A stretch of 64,000 bases of DNA, from the NCBI RefSeq assembly GCF_000342005.1, contig NZ_AOHO01000068.1, positions 124,001 to 188,000 of the forward strand. Reading direction: 5' to 3'. The position numbers and the translations under genes were made by a program. The notes under the pieces were generated by a model that did not search any database, was not told the origin of the DNA, and saw only the letters and a list, made by a program, of their open reading frames with translations. This DNA is from Amycolatopsis decaplanina DSM 44594 (GTDB taxonomy: Bacteria; Actinomycetota; Actinomycetes; Mycobacteriales; Pseudonocardiaceae). Shown one piece after another: positions 17,005 through 24,668 of the stretch (position 1 is the stretch's first letter; each line of letters opens with the position of its first letter).

Positions 17005-17012
17005 GGTGCGAC

Positions 17013-17026
17013 GGGACTTCGTCCCC
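17013..17026 (-). promoter_or_regulatory. DevR-like box upstream of PEP synthase
   Basis: GGGACTTCGTCCCC contains a perfect GGGAC/GTCCC palindrome, but with a 3-nt rather than 4-nt centre. It is paired at 22 bp with the box at 16991. Confidence 0.5.
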
Positions 17027-17139
17027 ACGCCGGGCCGGCGGCACCGGGTCGGGTCTCGCCTGCTCACCGGCCGGGTCATGATGCGGGCACTCGACAGGCG
17101 AACACAGATCCGTTCTGTTGCGGGGTCGATCGCGGGTCC

Positions 17140-17196
17140 GGTCCGTGAAGGCCTCCTTGAGGGACTCTGGGTCCCTCAAGGAGGCCTTCACGGACC
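17140..17196. repeat. Perfect palindrome, family D (26-bp arms)
   Basis: The arms at 17140-17165 and 17171-17196 are exact reverse complements around a 5-nt loop and contain GTGAAGGCCTCCTTGAGG. It is the longest perfect hairpin in the window and is non-coding. Confidence 0.8.
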
Positions 17197-17230
17197 TCAG
17201 GCGAGCGAGGGCACCGGGACCGAGTCGGCC

Positions 17231-17299
17231 AGGTGGTCGTGAGTGGTAAGTGACGTTCTAACGTGACGTTCTAACGCGACTTACCACTCACGACCACCT
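17231..17299. repeat. Family-A palindrome with internal direct repeat
   Basis: The 20-bp arms at 17231-17250 and 17280-17299 match exactly and contain GTGAGTGGTAAG. The 29-nt centre is a tandem GTGACGTTCTAAC direct repeat. It is an expanded version of the palindromes at 637 and 42509. Confidence 0.75.
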
Positions 17300-17394
17300 G
17301 ACGCGGGCACCTCGTGCGCTTCCGCTCAAGTTCCCGGCACTTGATCCCACGCCAGACCTCAGCCGCCGGATCTCAGCCGCCGGACCTCCGCGGC

Positions 17395-17661
17395 TCAACG
17401 GCCGAGCTGAACGGGCTTCTCGGTGACGCCCTCGATGTCCGCCGCGGCCGCGTCGAGCAACCGGTGCGCGAGCTCGCTCAACGCACGGGACGCGGCCAGT
17501 TCGTCACCGATCTCGGGTACGTTCGCGTCGGCCGGATTGAGCCGCGCGATCCCCACCCCCGTCAAGCCGGTGTCGTCCCGGTTCACCAGCCGCGCGGTCG
17601 CGCGCGTCCGCGCTTCGTGCTCGTCGATGAAGATCTCCACGGTCCAGCGTTTCTCCTGCAT
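17395..17661 (-). CDS. DUF1876/Rv1738-like hypoxia protein
   Basis: This 88-aa protein is recognisable as the Rv1738-type family (DUF1876) from EKRWTVEIFIDEHEARTRA, GVGIARLNPADANVPEIGDE and the C-terminal DIEGVTEKPVQL. Rv1738 is among the most strongly induced DosR-regulon genes of M. tuberculosis and has been proposed to act on ribosomes by fold similarity; its biochemical role is unsettled. ATG 17661 follows AAGGAGG. It diverges from the site-2 protease gene across two DevR-like boxes. Confidence 0.88.
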   Translation of the reverse strand: MQEKRWTVEIFIDEHEARTRATARLVNRDDTGLTGVGIARLNPADANVPEIGDELAASRALSELAHRLLDAAAADIEGVTEKPVQLGR

Positions 17662-17727
17662 TCGGGCCTCCTTGGTCCGTTGTCCGTCCGGGGATCCACC
17701 GTGTTCCGGTGGCGGCGCCGGTTGAAA

Positions 17728-17741
17728 GTGCCGAAGGTCCC
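17728..17741 (-). promoter_or_regulatory. DevR-like box
   Basis: The minus strand reads GGGACCTTCGGCAC. It lies 67 bp upstream of the Rv1738-like start and is paired with the box at 17767 at 39 bp. Confidence 0.6.
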
Positions 17742-17766
17742 GGCTCGGCGGACGGCCCTCCGATCG

Positions 17767-17780
17767 AGGCTGTTCGGCCC
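17767..17780 (+). promoter_or_regulatory. DevR-like box (degenerate left half)
   Basis: The sequence AGGCTGTTCGGCCC has a perfect right half. It lies 84 bp upstream of the M50 protease ATG and 39 bp from the companion box. Confidence 0.45.
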
Positions 17781-17863
17781 TAGTCGCCCGCCCGCGTCCC
17801 GAGAACCGTTGAGCGGGTCCATTCCACGAAACACCGGTCGGTGACGCCGGGGAAGGAGACCCG

Positions 17864-19036
17864 ATGTTCCGCACTGCCATCCCGCTCGGCCGGTGGGCCG
17901 GGGTCTCCGTACGAGCCCACTGGTCGGTGCTCCTCGTGCTCCTGCTGATCACCGATCTCCTGGCGTCGGCCGTCCTGCCCCGGGCCGCTCCCGGCGCGAA
18001 CACCGCGTGGTACTGGGTCACCGGTGGGCTCACCGCGGTGGGCTTCCTCGTTTCGCTTCTTCTCCACGAGCTTTCCCACGCCGCCGTCGCGCGGCGCCAC
18101 GATGTGGGGGTCAGGCGGATCACGCTGTGGATGCTCGGTGGCGCGGCGGAGCTCGAGGGCGAACCACCGACGCCGAAAGCCGATCTGCGGATCGCGGTGG
18201 CGGGCCCGATCACCAGTCTGCTGATCGGGGGCGCCGGGCTCGGTGCCGCCGCTCTGGCGGCCGGCGCTCTGCCGCCGTTGCCGGTCAGCGGCCTGGCTTG
18301 GCTCGGAGCCAGCAATCTCCTGCTCGCGGTGTTCAACCTGCTGCCGGGTGCGCCGCTGGACGGCGGCAGGATCCTGAGGGCGGTCATCTGGTGGCGGCGG
18401 GGAGACCGCGCCAGGGCAGGCGCCATCGCCGACAGATCCGGTCAGGTACTGGGAGCCGCCCTGGCCATGGCGGGTTTCGCGCAGCTGTTCTTCCTGGGGC
18501 AGTTCACCGGTCTTTGGCTCGTCCTGCTCGGCTGGTTCCTGATCTTCTCGGCACAGGCCGAGTTCACCGCCGGTCCGTTGCGCGAACGGCTCGGCGGGGT
18601 GCGGGTGGGCGACATCATGAACTCGTCACCGGTGACCGCGCCCGGCTGGTGGACGGTGGACGCCTTCGCCGAATACGCCGCGGGCGCGGGTCACGAGCGT
18701 GTTTTCCCGGTGCTGTCGTTCGACGGGGTTCCTGTCGGCATCGTCAGCTTCGGCGATCTGATCAAGGTGCCCGCCGGCGCCCGGCGCGCGACCAGGGTCG
18801 CCGACGTCGCACGGAAGGATCGGGCCGTCACGGTAGTCGGCGTCGACGCGCAGGTGACCGCGCTGATGGAGCGCGGCTTCCCCCGGCCCGGCCGCGATCT
18901 CCTCCTGGTCACCCGGGCCGGCCGGCTCGCAGGTGTGGTCGGATCCGACGACCTGGCAAGGGCCTTCGAATTGGCCGCGCTGGGCCACCGCCCGCGGACC
19001 ACCGACGGTCGGACCCCGTCTTCTCTCAAAGCGTGA
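17864..19036 (+). CDS. Site-2 protease (M50) with CBS pair, Rip3-like
   Basis: This 390-aa membrane zinc metalloprotease has HELSH at residues 68-72 and the downstream metal motif NLLPGAPLDGGR near residue 165. About six helices precede two CBS domains (about 245-370; VGDIMNSSPVTA). It matches M. tuberculosis Rv2625c (Rip3), a DosR-regulon member. Site-2 proteases cut membrane-bound substrates such as anti-sigma factors; no candidate substrate is evident in the window. ATG 17864 has GGGGAAGGAG upstream. Confidence 0.88.
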   Translation: MFRTAIPLGRWAGVSVRAHWSVLLVLLLITDLLASAVLPRAAPGANTAWYWVTGGLTAVGFLVSLLLHELSHAAVARRHDVGVRRITLWMLGGAAELEGEPPTPKADLRIAVAGPITSLLIGGAGLGAAALAAGALPPLPVSGLAWLGASNLLLAVFNLLPGAPLDGGRILRAVIWWRRGDRARAGAIADRSGQVLGAALAMAGFAQLFFLGQFTGLWLVLLGWFLIFSAQAEFTAGPLRERLGGVRVGDIMNSSPVTAPGWWTVDAFAEYAAGAGHERVFPVLSFDGVPVGIVSFGDLIKVPAGARRATRVADVARKDRAVTVVGVDAQVTALMERGFPRPGRDLLLVTRAGRLAGVVGSDDLARAFELAALGHRPRTTDGRTPSSLKA

Positions 19037-21287
19037 AGTAGGCCTCTTCCTCTTGCGCGAAGTGGAGCGTGAGGATCGCGTCGAGGCCGTAGAGAGTCGC
19101 CCTGAGATCGTCGACCTGGTCCGCTCGGATGCCGTCCGGCGCCTCGTCGAGATGTCTGCGCAGCCGCCGGGCCAGCCGCTCGATCTCGGTGTGCTCCCGG
19201 CTCATCGTGATCGTGCTGTCAGGATCTCCCAGCACCTCGGACAGCGCCGGATACAGCTGCTCCTCCTCGGCCCGTTCATGCGGCAGAAGCCGCTCGGTGA
19301 GCAAGCGGCTGGCCTGCCGGACGGCGTCGTCGGCGTCCTGTCCCACACCCTCCGCCAGTGCGTCGGCGGCCAGGCGAACCGCGGAACGGACCGGCAGCAG
19401 GGTTTCGTGCTCGCCGGCGAATCGCCGGACCAATCCCACCGGTGCGCGTCGGCGGGAGGATCTCGGAGAGACCACGGCCCGGAGTGAATTCACGATGACG
19501 GCGACATCGATACCCTCCTGGACCAAAGCCCCCAGCACCGGTGCGAGCCACCCGCCCGCCGCGGCGAGCATGGCGAGCACGGACAGTCCGGTGCCGATCC
19601 CGGCGCTCTGCACCGCGAGCCGTCTGGCGCGCCGGGCGATCTCCACGGCGTCGGCCAGCCGGTCGATGCGGTCGTCGAGGATGACCGCGTCGGCGGCTTG
19701 GACGGCGGCCGTCGAACCGCGAGAACCCAGCGCGACGCCGACCGACGCGGCCGCGAGGGCGGGAGCGTCGTTGACTCCGTCCCCGACCATGGCGGTGACC
19801 GTGTTTTCGTTTTCTCCGCGCACGAACGAGATCTTGTCGCCCGGGGTGCATTCGGCGTGCAGGTCGTCGAGACCGAGCATCGCCGCCACCTCCTCCGCGT
19901 TGCCGACACGATCGCCGGTGAGCAGGACGATCCGCGTCAAACCCGCCGAGCGCAGCCGTCGGAGCGTCCGGGCCGCGTCCGGACGGAGCCCGTCTCTCAC
20001 CAGCAGCGCGGCGACCGGCTTCTCGTCCTCTTCGACCCAGATCACGGAGGCCAGATCGAGCCTCCCTCGCCGTTCCACTCCACGCGCCCAGCCGGGAAGC
20101 TCGCCATCCGACCGCCTGCCCACGCGGATCTTCTTGCCGTTCACCATCCCCTCGGGTCCGCGCCCCGGCGTCTCGGACACCGCCTCGGCCCGCGGCAGTG
20201 GGACTCCGGCGGACCTCGCCGCCCGCAGAACGCATTCGGCGAGCACATGCGGCGAGAACTCCTCGACCGCCGCGGCGAGCCCGAGAACGCGCTCCGCCGA
20301 GTCCTCCGGGGCGCAGACCACGGCGGTGATCTCCGGGCGCCCCGCCGTCACCGTGCCGGTCTTGTCCATCGCGAGGGTGCGGACCCGGCCGAGCAGCTCC
20401 AGCGCGGCGCCGTCCTTGACGACCACCCCGGACCGCGCCATCCGGGACATGCCGCCGGTCACCGCGACCGGTACGGCGAGCAGCAGCGGACAGGGCGTGG
20501 CGGTGACGAGTACCGCGACCGCCCGCACCGGGTCCGCGGTGAACGCCCACGCCAGGGCGGCGATGACGAGTGCCGTCGGAAGGAACCAGACCGCCACCCG
20601 ATCCGCCAGTCGCGCGATCGGTGCGGTGGCCGAAGCGGCCTGCTCGGCGAGCCGGACGACTCCGGCGTAGGTGCTGGCGTCGGCGGTCGCGGAGGCCAGC
20701 AGCTCGACGACGGCCCCCGCGTTGACGACACCACTGCGAACCGCGTCACCCGTGTGGCCGACAGGCTCCGCTTCCCCGGTCAAGGCTGACTCGTCGAACG
20801 TCCCTTCACCACGGACCATCCCGTCCACCGGAACGACTTCACCGGGCAGGACCACGACCACGTCGCCCGGAAGCACGGAAGCGGCCGAAACCGTCTCGAC
20901 GAGGTCGCCTCGGCGCACATGGGCCGAGGTCGGCGCCCGGGCCAGCAGCGCGGAGAGGTCGCGTCCGGCGCGACGTCGCGCGGCCGCTTCGAGCACCCGG
21001 CCGGTCGCGACCATCGCCGCGATGATCGCCCCGGCGAGGTACTCGCCGACAGCGACGGTGCCGCCCAGCGCGAGCACCGCGAGCACGTCCGCTCCCCATC
21101 TGCCCGCCCGCAGGTCGGCGAGCACCCAGAGCGTCGCCGGTACGAACATCACCGCGGTGGCGCCCGCCCACAACACCGCCGCGGGCACCGGGCCCACGCC
21201 GCGGGCGATCCCGCCCGCGGCGAGCAACGTCAGCACCCCGATCAGCAGAAGGACTTCGACAGACGGTAGCCATCGCGGCGTCGTCAT
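19026..21287 (-). CDS. P1B-5 metal ATPase with C-terminal hemerythrin domain
   Basis: This 753-aa pump has no N-terminal metal-binding domain. It carries TGEAEPVG in the actuator, the membrane motif TPCP (about 265-270) in place of CPC, DKTGT with Asp308, and GDGVNDAPAL. A TPC motif plus a C-terminal hemerythrin-like domain (about 625-753; PHERAEEEQLYPAL, SREHTEIERLARRL, LTLHFAQEEEAYF) defines subgroup P1B-5. Studied members handle Ni and Fe and are linked to low-oxygen expression. The start at 21287 overlaps the CBS-BON stop (ATGA). It is last in a USP/61-aa/CBS-BON/ATPase operon. The 3' ends of this gene and the M50 gene overlap by 11 bp. Confidence 0.87.
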   Translation of the reverse strand: MTTPRWLPSVEVLLLIGVLTLLAAGGIARGVGPVPAAVLWAGATAVMFVPATLWVLADLRAGRWGADVLAVLALGGTVAVGEYLAGAIIAAMVATGRVLEAAARRRAGRDLSALLARAPTSAHVRRGDLVETVSAASVLPGDVVVVLPGEVVPVDGMVRGEGTFDESALTGEAEPVGHTGDAVRSGVVNAGAVVELLASATADASTYAGVVRLAEQAASATAPIARLADRVAVWFLPTALVIAALAWAFTADPVRAVAVLVTATPCPLLLAVPVAVTGGMSRMARSGVVVKDGAALELLGRVRTLAMDKTGTVTAGRPEITAVVCAPEDSAERVLGLAAAVEEFSPHVLAECVLRAARSAGVPLPRAEAVSETPGRGPEGMVNGKKIRVGRRSDGELPGWARGVERRGRLDLASVIWVEEDEKPVAALLVRDGLRPDAARTLRRLRSAGLTRIVLLTGDRVGNAEEVAAMLGLDDLHAECTPGDKISFVRGENENTVTAMVGDGVNDAPALAAASVGVALGSRGSTAAVQAADAVILDDRIDRLADAVEIARRARRLAVQSAGIGTGLSVLAMLAAAGGWLAPVLGALVQEGIDVAVIVNSLRAVVSPRSSRRRAPVGLVRRFAGEHETLLPVRSAVRLAADALAEGVGQDADDAVRQASRLLTERLLPHERAEEEQLYPALSEVLGDPDSTITMSREHTEIERLARRLRRHLDEAPDGIRADQVDDLRATLYGLDAILTLHFAQEEEAYFTL

Positions 21288-21940
21288 CCGGTCGGCCTGT
21301 TCGCTTCGTCGTCCCACCCGAAGCGGACCCGGTCGACGACATCGACGACGCCGGCGATCCGGCGCACCAGCGCGTGCAACAGGACGGCCTGGCTACGCCG
21401 TTCGACTTCACCCCGCAAGGTCACGATGCCGTCTTCCACGTCGACCCGGACATCACCCCGCGACGGGCGCCGGACCAGTTCGGAGATATCCCGCGTGACC
21501 TCGTCCCGGATCTCGGTGTCCGTCCGGACGAAGGCGTGCACCAGGTCTGCGCGGCTGACGATCCCGGTCAGTTTGCCGAGGCGGTCGACCACCGGCAGTC
21601 GTTTGACCCGGTGCCCCACCATCAGCCGGGCCGCCTCGACCAGTGGAACGCCGTCTTCGACGGTGATCGCGGGGGCGCTCATCACGTGCTCCGCCGTGCG
21701 TCCGTCCGTTCTGGACCGGATACCCGGCATCCTCGGCTGCGCCCCGGTCATCGCCTCCACCTGTTTGAGCAGCAGATCGGCTTCGGAGACGACACCGACG
21801 ACATCGCGATCGTCGTCCACGACGGGGACGGCGCTGATTCCCCGGCCGGCGAGGATTCGCACGATGTCCGCGATCGGTGTGCTCCTCCGCACCGAGCAGA
21901 CGTCCCGGGTCATGACGTCACGGACGGCCACTCCGGTCAT
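21284..21940 (-). CDS. CBS-pair protein with C-terminal BON domain
   Basis: This 218-aa protein has CBS domains (VRDVMTRDVCSV and AEHVMSAPAITV) and a BON domain (EDGIVTLRGEVERR). ATG 21940 overlaps the stop of the preceding 61-aa gene in ATGA. Its own stop overlaps the P1B-5 ATPase start, so nucleotide or energy sensing by this protein may be tied to pump production. That functional link is inference. Confidence 0.87.
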   Translation of the reverse strand: MTGVAVRDVMTRDVCSVRRSTPIADIVRILAGRGISAVPVVDDDRDVVGVVSEADLLLKQVEAMTGAQPRMPGIRSRTDGRTAEHVMSAPAITVEDGVPLVEAARLMVGHRVKRLPVVDRLGKLTGIVSRADLVHAFVRTDTEIRDEVTRDISELVRRPSRGDVRVDVEDGIVTLRGEVERRSQAVLLHALVRRIAGVVDVVDRVRFGWDDEANRPTG

Positions 21941-22122
21941 GACGGATGCTCTTCGTCCTCTTCGGATGATTCCGCACGCTTCCGCGCGCGATAGGAATCC
22001 GCGGCGAAGTATTTCCTCATCGCCGCCTCCGCCAACTCGGCCGAAGATCGGGACGGACCCGATCCGGTGGCGATCGCGTCCCGTGCCTCCTTGGCCGCGC
22101 GCGCGTTCTCGACGTCGTTCAT
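21937..22122 (-). CDS. 61-aa hydrophilic small protein
   Basis: This short gene lies between a USP and a CBS-BON gene with 4-nt overlaps at both ends (ATGA at 22119-22122 and 21937-21940). A good site, AAGGAAGGA, lies upstream. The product begins MNDVENARAAKEARDAIA, is Ala/Glu/Arg-rich and predicted helical, and ends with an acidic run (ESSEEDEEHPS). No family is recognised. Strict coupling suggests it is a genuine member of the operon. Confidence 0.65.
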   Translation of the reverse strand: MNDVENARAAKEARDAIATGSGPSRSSAELAEAAMRKYFAADSYRARKRAESSEEDEEHPS

Positions 22123-23045
22123 GTTCTGTTTCCTTCCTTGGAGTGCGGATTCCGAAGCCCGGTGCCCGCACGGACGACGGCGACCGGGCACGGTGCCCGG
22201 CCGGCCAGGCTTCGACTCACCGAACCGGACAACAGCCCGGCGAGAGCGCCTCGGCCACGGGTTCCGACCACGATCAAGCCCGCCCGTTCGCCGTATTCCC
22301 GCAGTGCCGTGCCCGCTCGTCCCCGGACCACAAGACATCCGAAGGGAACGTCCGGATACTCGCGTGCCACCGAAGACACCTCGACGGCCAAAGCACGTCG
22401 CTCGGCGTCGTGGAGGACTCCCGAGCCGTCGAAACGCCGCACCCCTGGCCGAATCGGGCCCAGTTCGCTCCACGTCCTGAGCGCGGTCACCGAGGTTCCC
22501 AGCTCCGCCGCCTCCTGGAAAGCGAACCGCACGGCGGCGGCGGAAGCGGGCCAGCCGTCGACACCGACGAGTATCGGACCAGGACGCGTGTCGCCGTCCC
22601 GGACGATCACGAGCGGGCACCGTCCGTGGGCCGCCAGCGCGAGTCCCGTCGAACCGAGCAGAAACTTGCCGGCACTTCCGAGCCCGCGGGAACCGAGTAC
22701 CAGGAGAGCGGCCCGGCGCGATTCCTCGACGAGCACCACCCTCGGGTCGCCCTCCACGACTTCCGTGGTGATGTCCAGCCCGGGCACGGCCTCCGCGGCG
22801 CTCTTCCCGGCGGCTTCCAGGCGCCGGATCCCGGTCTCCCGCATGGCTTCACGAACCTCCGCCGCGGTGACCTCCAGGGCAGGGTAATCACGTCCGGCCG
22901 ATTCGTACGCGTGCACGAGCCGCAACGAAAGTCCACGACGACAGGCATCCGCCGCTGCCCAGCGCGCCGCTTCCACCGCGGACCGCGAACCGTCGATCCC
23001 GGCCACCACCGGATTCGACCGGCCGCCGTAGCACCGTTCTTCCAT
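22119..23045 (-). CDS. Tandem universal stress protein
   Basis: This 308-aa protein has two Usp domains. Both keep the phosphate-binding pattern (VLGSRGLGSAGKFLLGSTG and VVGTRGRGALAGLLSGS). ATG 23045 is preferred over GTG 23063, because the latter would put the GGGAGG site inside the coding region. It is first in a four-gene operon and divergent from the 207-aa gene across two DevR-like boxes. Confidence 0.9.
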   Translation of the reverse strand: MEERCYGGRSNPVVAGIDGSRSAVEAARWAAADACRRGLSLRLVHAYESAGRDYPALEVTAAEVREAMRETGIRRLEAAGKSAAEAVPGLDITTEVVEGDPRVVLVEESRRAALLVLGSRGLGSAGKFLLGSTGLALAAHGRCPLVIVRDGDTRPGPILVGVDGWPASAAAVRFAFQEAAELGTSVTALRTWSELGPIRPGVRRFDGSGVLHDAERRALAVEVSSVAREYPDVPFGCLVVRGRAGTALREYGERAGLIVVGTRGRGALAGLLSGSVSRSLAGRAPCPVAVVRAGTGLRNPHSKEGNRT

Positions 23046-23128
23046 CTCTCGACCGCCTCCCACGGAGCACTGCTACCAAGCCTGCCTCCGTCACGGCGGG
23101 CAGGTGAGTGCCCGGCGCCCCGGTGTGC

Positions 23129-23142
23129 GGGGTCGTTGGCCC
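23129..23142. promoter_or_regulatory. DevR-like box
   Basis: GGGGTCGTTGGCCC lies in the divergent spacer, 84 bp upstream of the USP start and 23 bp (start to start) from the strong box at 23152. Confidence 0.55.
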
Positions 23143-23151
23143 GCCCGGCGC

Positions 23152-23165
23152 GGGACGTTCGGCCC
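23152..23165. promoter_or_regulatory. DevR-like box
   Basis: GGGACGTTCGGCCC is a near-consensus box. It lies 58 bp upstream of the gene starting at 23223. Confidence 0.65.
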
Positions 23166-23222
23166 TGACGCCGCGGTCGAGTCCGGGAGAACCCTTGGCC
23201 TTTCCGGAGAGGAGACCTCGTG

Positions 23223-23846
23223 ATGCCCGACAGCGGAACGCACCCGCCATCGACGGCCACCGCGGAACTGCTGGCCGACCGATTCGCACCGGAGCCTGCC
23301 TTTTCCGTGCTTCGGCACCGGGTGGTGGATGCCGACACGGCCACCACCTACGCCGCGGTACGCGGATTCGACTTCATGGAGGTGGGCGGCCCGCTCGTTC
23401 GCGCCGCGGGCTGGGTACGCGGCCTGCCCGAGCGATTCCGTCGCGGTCACGGCCCGTCGGTGCCCACCCGGCTCACGTTCGATGACATGACGACGGATTC
23501 GGACTGGGTCGTCCTCGGTGAACGGCCCGGCTTCGAACTGGTCGCCGGGGTCGCGGGCAGGTTCTGGCAACCGGTGATCGAGTGGCGACGGGTCGAGCCC
23601 GGCGAGTTCGCCGAGTTCCGCGAACCGGGTTACGGGAAGATCGTCCTGTCGCTGTCCGTCCGCGGATACGGCGAACAGCGCTCTCTCCTGTCTTACGACA
23701 TCCGGGTCACGCTGACGGACTCCGCGAGCCTGGCCCGGTTCCGGCTGTACTGGGCGGTGGCCTCGCCGTTCATCAAGGCCATTCACACCGCGACGCTGCG
23801 GACGATCGCCCGGGATGCCGAGAACGCGAACCCGGAGGGAAAGTGA
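23223..23846 (+). CDS. SRPBCC/START-like small protein, function unknown
   Basis: This 207-aa protein (GTG 23220 is an equally possible start) lies behind GGAGAGGAG. A strand-rich middle (DWVVLGERPGFELVAGVAGRFWQP) and a C-terminal helix (FRLYWAVASPFIKAIHTATL) resemble lipid- or ligand-binding SRPBCC folds. The resemblance is structural intuition only. It is followed with a GTGA overlap by a shortened paralogue, and a strong DevR-like box lies upstream. Confidence 0.6.
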   Translation: MPDSGTHPPSTATAELLADRFAPEPAFSVLRHRVVDADTATTYAAVRGFDFMEVGGPLVRAAGWVRGLPERFRRGHGPSVPTRLTFDDMTTDSDWVVLGERPGFELVAGVAGRFWQPVIEWRRVEPGEFAEFREPGYGKIVLSLSVRGYGEQRSLLSYDIRVTLTDSASLARFRLYWAVASPFIKAIHTATLRTIARDAENANPEGK

Positions 23847-24115
23847 GTACCGGTCACGACTCCGCTCTGCCCGACGTCTTCGCGCCCCGTCCGGCCTTCG
23901 TTCTCACGGAGACCTCGCGAGTCGACGCTCCGGCCACCACGGTGTACCGGGCGATCGGCGAACTTCGATCCGCGGACGTGCGTTCGCCGTTGGTCCGGAC
24001 GCTCGTCCACGCGAGAGGCCTTCCCGAAGTGCTCCGCAGGCACGGGCTCCGCAGGCACGGGCACTTCCCCGATCCAGGCGAGATCGTGCTCGGCGAACGA
24101 GGCGCTTTTCTGTAG
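23843..24115 (+). pseudogene. Truncated paralogue of the preceding gene
   Basis: GTG 23843 overlaps the upstream stop. The 90 aa match the first half of the 207-aa protein (FAPRPAFVL/FAPEPAFSV, then VLGERGAFL/VLGERPGFEL) and then stop at TAG 24113, exactly where dispersed module C begins. The downstream half is absent. Residues around 64-73 are an in-frame 15-bp tandem duplication (24032-24061). It may still be translated, but it lacks the C-terminal helix of its partner. Confidence 0.6.
24032..24061 (+). repeat. In-frame 15-bp tandem duplication
   Basis: CTCCGCAGGCACGGG occurs twice back to back (24032-24046 and 24047-24061), adding five codons to the truncated paralogue. Confidence 0.85.
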
Positions 24116-24135
24116 AGGGGTGGGGCAAAGGTGGC
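24115..24135 (+). repeat. Dispersed module C, copy 2
   Basis: The segment matches 450-470 at 19 of 21 positions. Its first base is the last base of the truncated gene's stop codon, which suggests that acquisition of this module, or a deletion up to it, truncated the gene. Confidence 0.65.
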
Positions 24136-24188
24136 TTCGTGTCGAGGTCGGTTCAGTGACGCTGCGCTACACCAGGCCGAGAATATCG

Positions 24189-24233
24189 ACTGTGTGGATT
24201 TCGGGACGTTGGACGTCCCGAAATCCACACAGT
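24189..24233. repeat. Perfect palindrome, family E (21-bp arms)
   Basis: The arms at 24189-24209 and 24213-24233 pair perfectly around a 3-nt loop; the core is GTGTGGATTTCGGGACG. It lies between the convergent ends of the truncated paralogue and the DUF1918 gene and could act as a two-way terminator. Confidence 0.75.
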
Positions 24234-24282
24234 CCCGCGCGATCGGTCCGGTCACGCAGGCCAGACCTGCGGAGACGTGAGG

Positions 24283-24329
24283 GGGTGTGTGGAAACAGGG
24301 ACAGTGAATGTCCCTGTTTCCACACACCC
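24283..24329. repeat. Perfect palindrome, family E' (21-bp arms)
   Basis: The arms at 24283-24303 and 24309-24329 pair perfectly around a 5-nt loop; the core is GTGTGTGGAAACAGGGACA. The layout parallels the neighbouring palindrome (GTGTGG, then GGGAC), but the middle differs. Confidence 0.75.
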
Positions 24330-24364
24330 ATCACTCTGAGTGACTCACGAGGCTCGGTCACTGG

Positions 24365-24631
24365 TCACGACCGGTGCCGCGTGACGATGGCCTCCCGCAC
24401 GGCCGCGAGCCGGGCGCGCTCCGCGTCGTCCGCGGCGTTCTGCTCCGCCTCGGTGACGATCACGGCGTCGGGGCCGGGAAAGACCGTGGACACATGGTCG
24501 TCGTGTGGCCAGCGCACGACATAAGGCGGCGCTCCGTCCGGGGAGCGGACCTCGATGATCAACCCACGCTGGTCCGGTTTCCCGACGGCCGGTCCCTTGA
24601 TGACGAGCCAGTCTCCTCGCTTCGCACGCAT
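24365..24631 (-). CDS. DUF1918 protein (Rv0569/Rv2302-like)
   Basis: This 88-aa protein contains MRAKRGDWLVIKG, RGLIIEVRSPDG and PPYVVRWPHDDHVSTVFPGP, then EQNAADD. It is clearly of the DUF1918 family, whose M. tuberculosis member Rv0569 belongs to the DosR regulon. The small SH3-like fold is proposed to bind nucleic acid; this is unproven. ATG 24631 has AAAGGTGG upstream, and the gene follows the SPFH gene by 37 bp. Confidence 0.88.
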   Translation of the reverse strand: MRAKRGDWLVIKGPAVGKPDQRGLIIEVRSPDGAPPYVVRWPHDDHVSTVFPGPDAVIVTEAEQNAADDAERARLAAVREAIVTRHRS

Positions 24632-24668
24632 GATTCCACCTTTCCGCCCCGCCGCCCGGCGCGGCCTT

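Larger units (their letters stand above)
16925..17394. other. 470-bp spacer between PEP-synthase promoter and the Rv1738-like gene end
   Basis: The proximal 100 bp hold DevR-like boxes for the PEP-synthase operon. The remainder holds two large palindromes (17140-17196 and 17231-17299) between divergent-promoter and gene-end DNA. No gene was seen. Confidence 0.6.

Noticed and set aside
17231..17299. The GTGACGTTCTAAC direct repeat as an operator
   Set aside because: It forms the loop region of a large family-A palindrome at some distance from any start codon, so expansion of a repeat is simpler.
21426..23168. 580-codon plus-strand frame across CBS-BON and USP genes
   Set aside because: It is antisense to two well-supported genes, and its composition is Ser/Arg/Pro-rich shadow.
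24189..24329. Possible short CRISPR-like repeat pair
   Set aside because: The two units are palindromes with different cores and no regular spacer. No cas genes are present.
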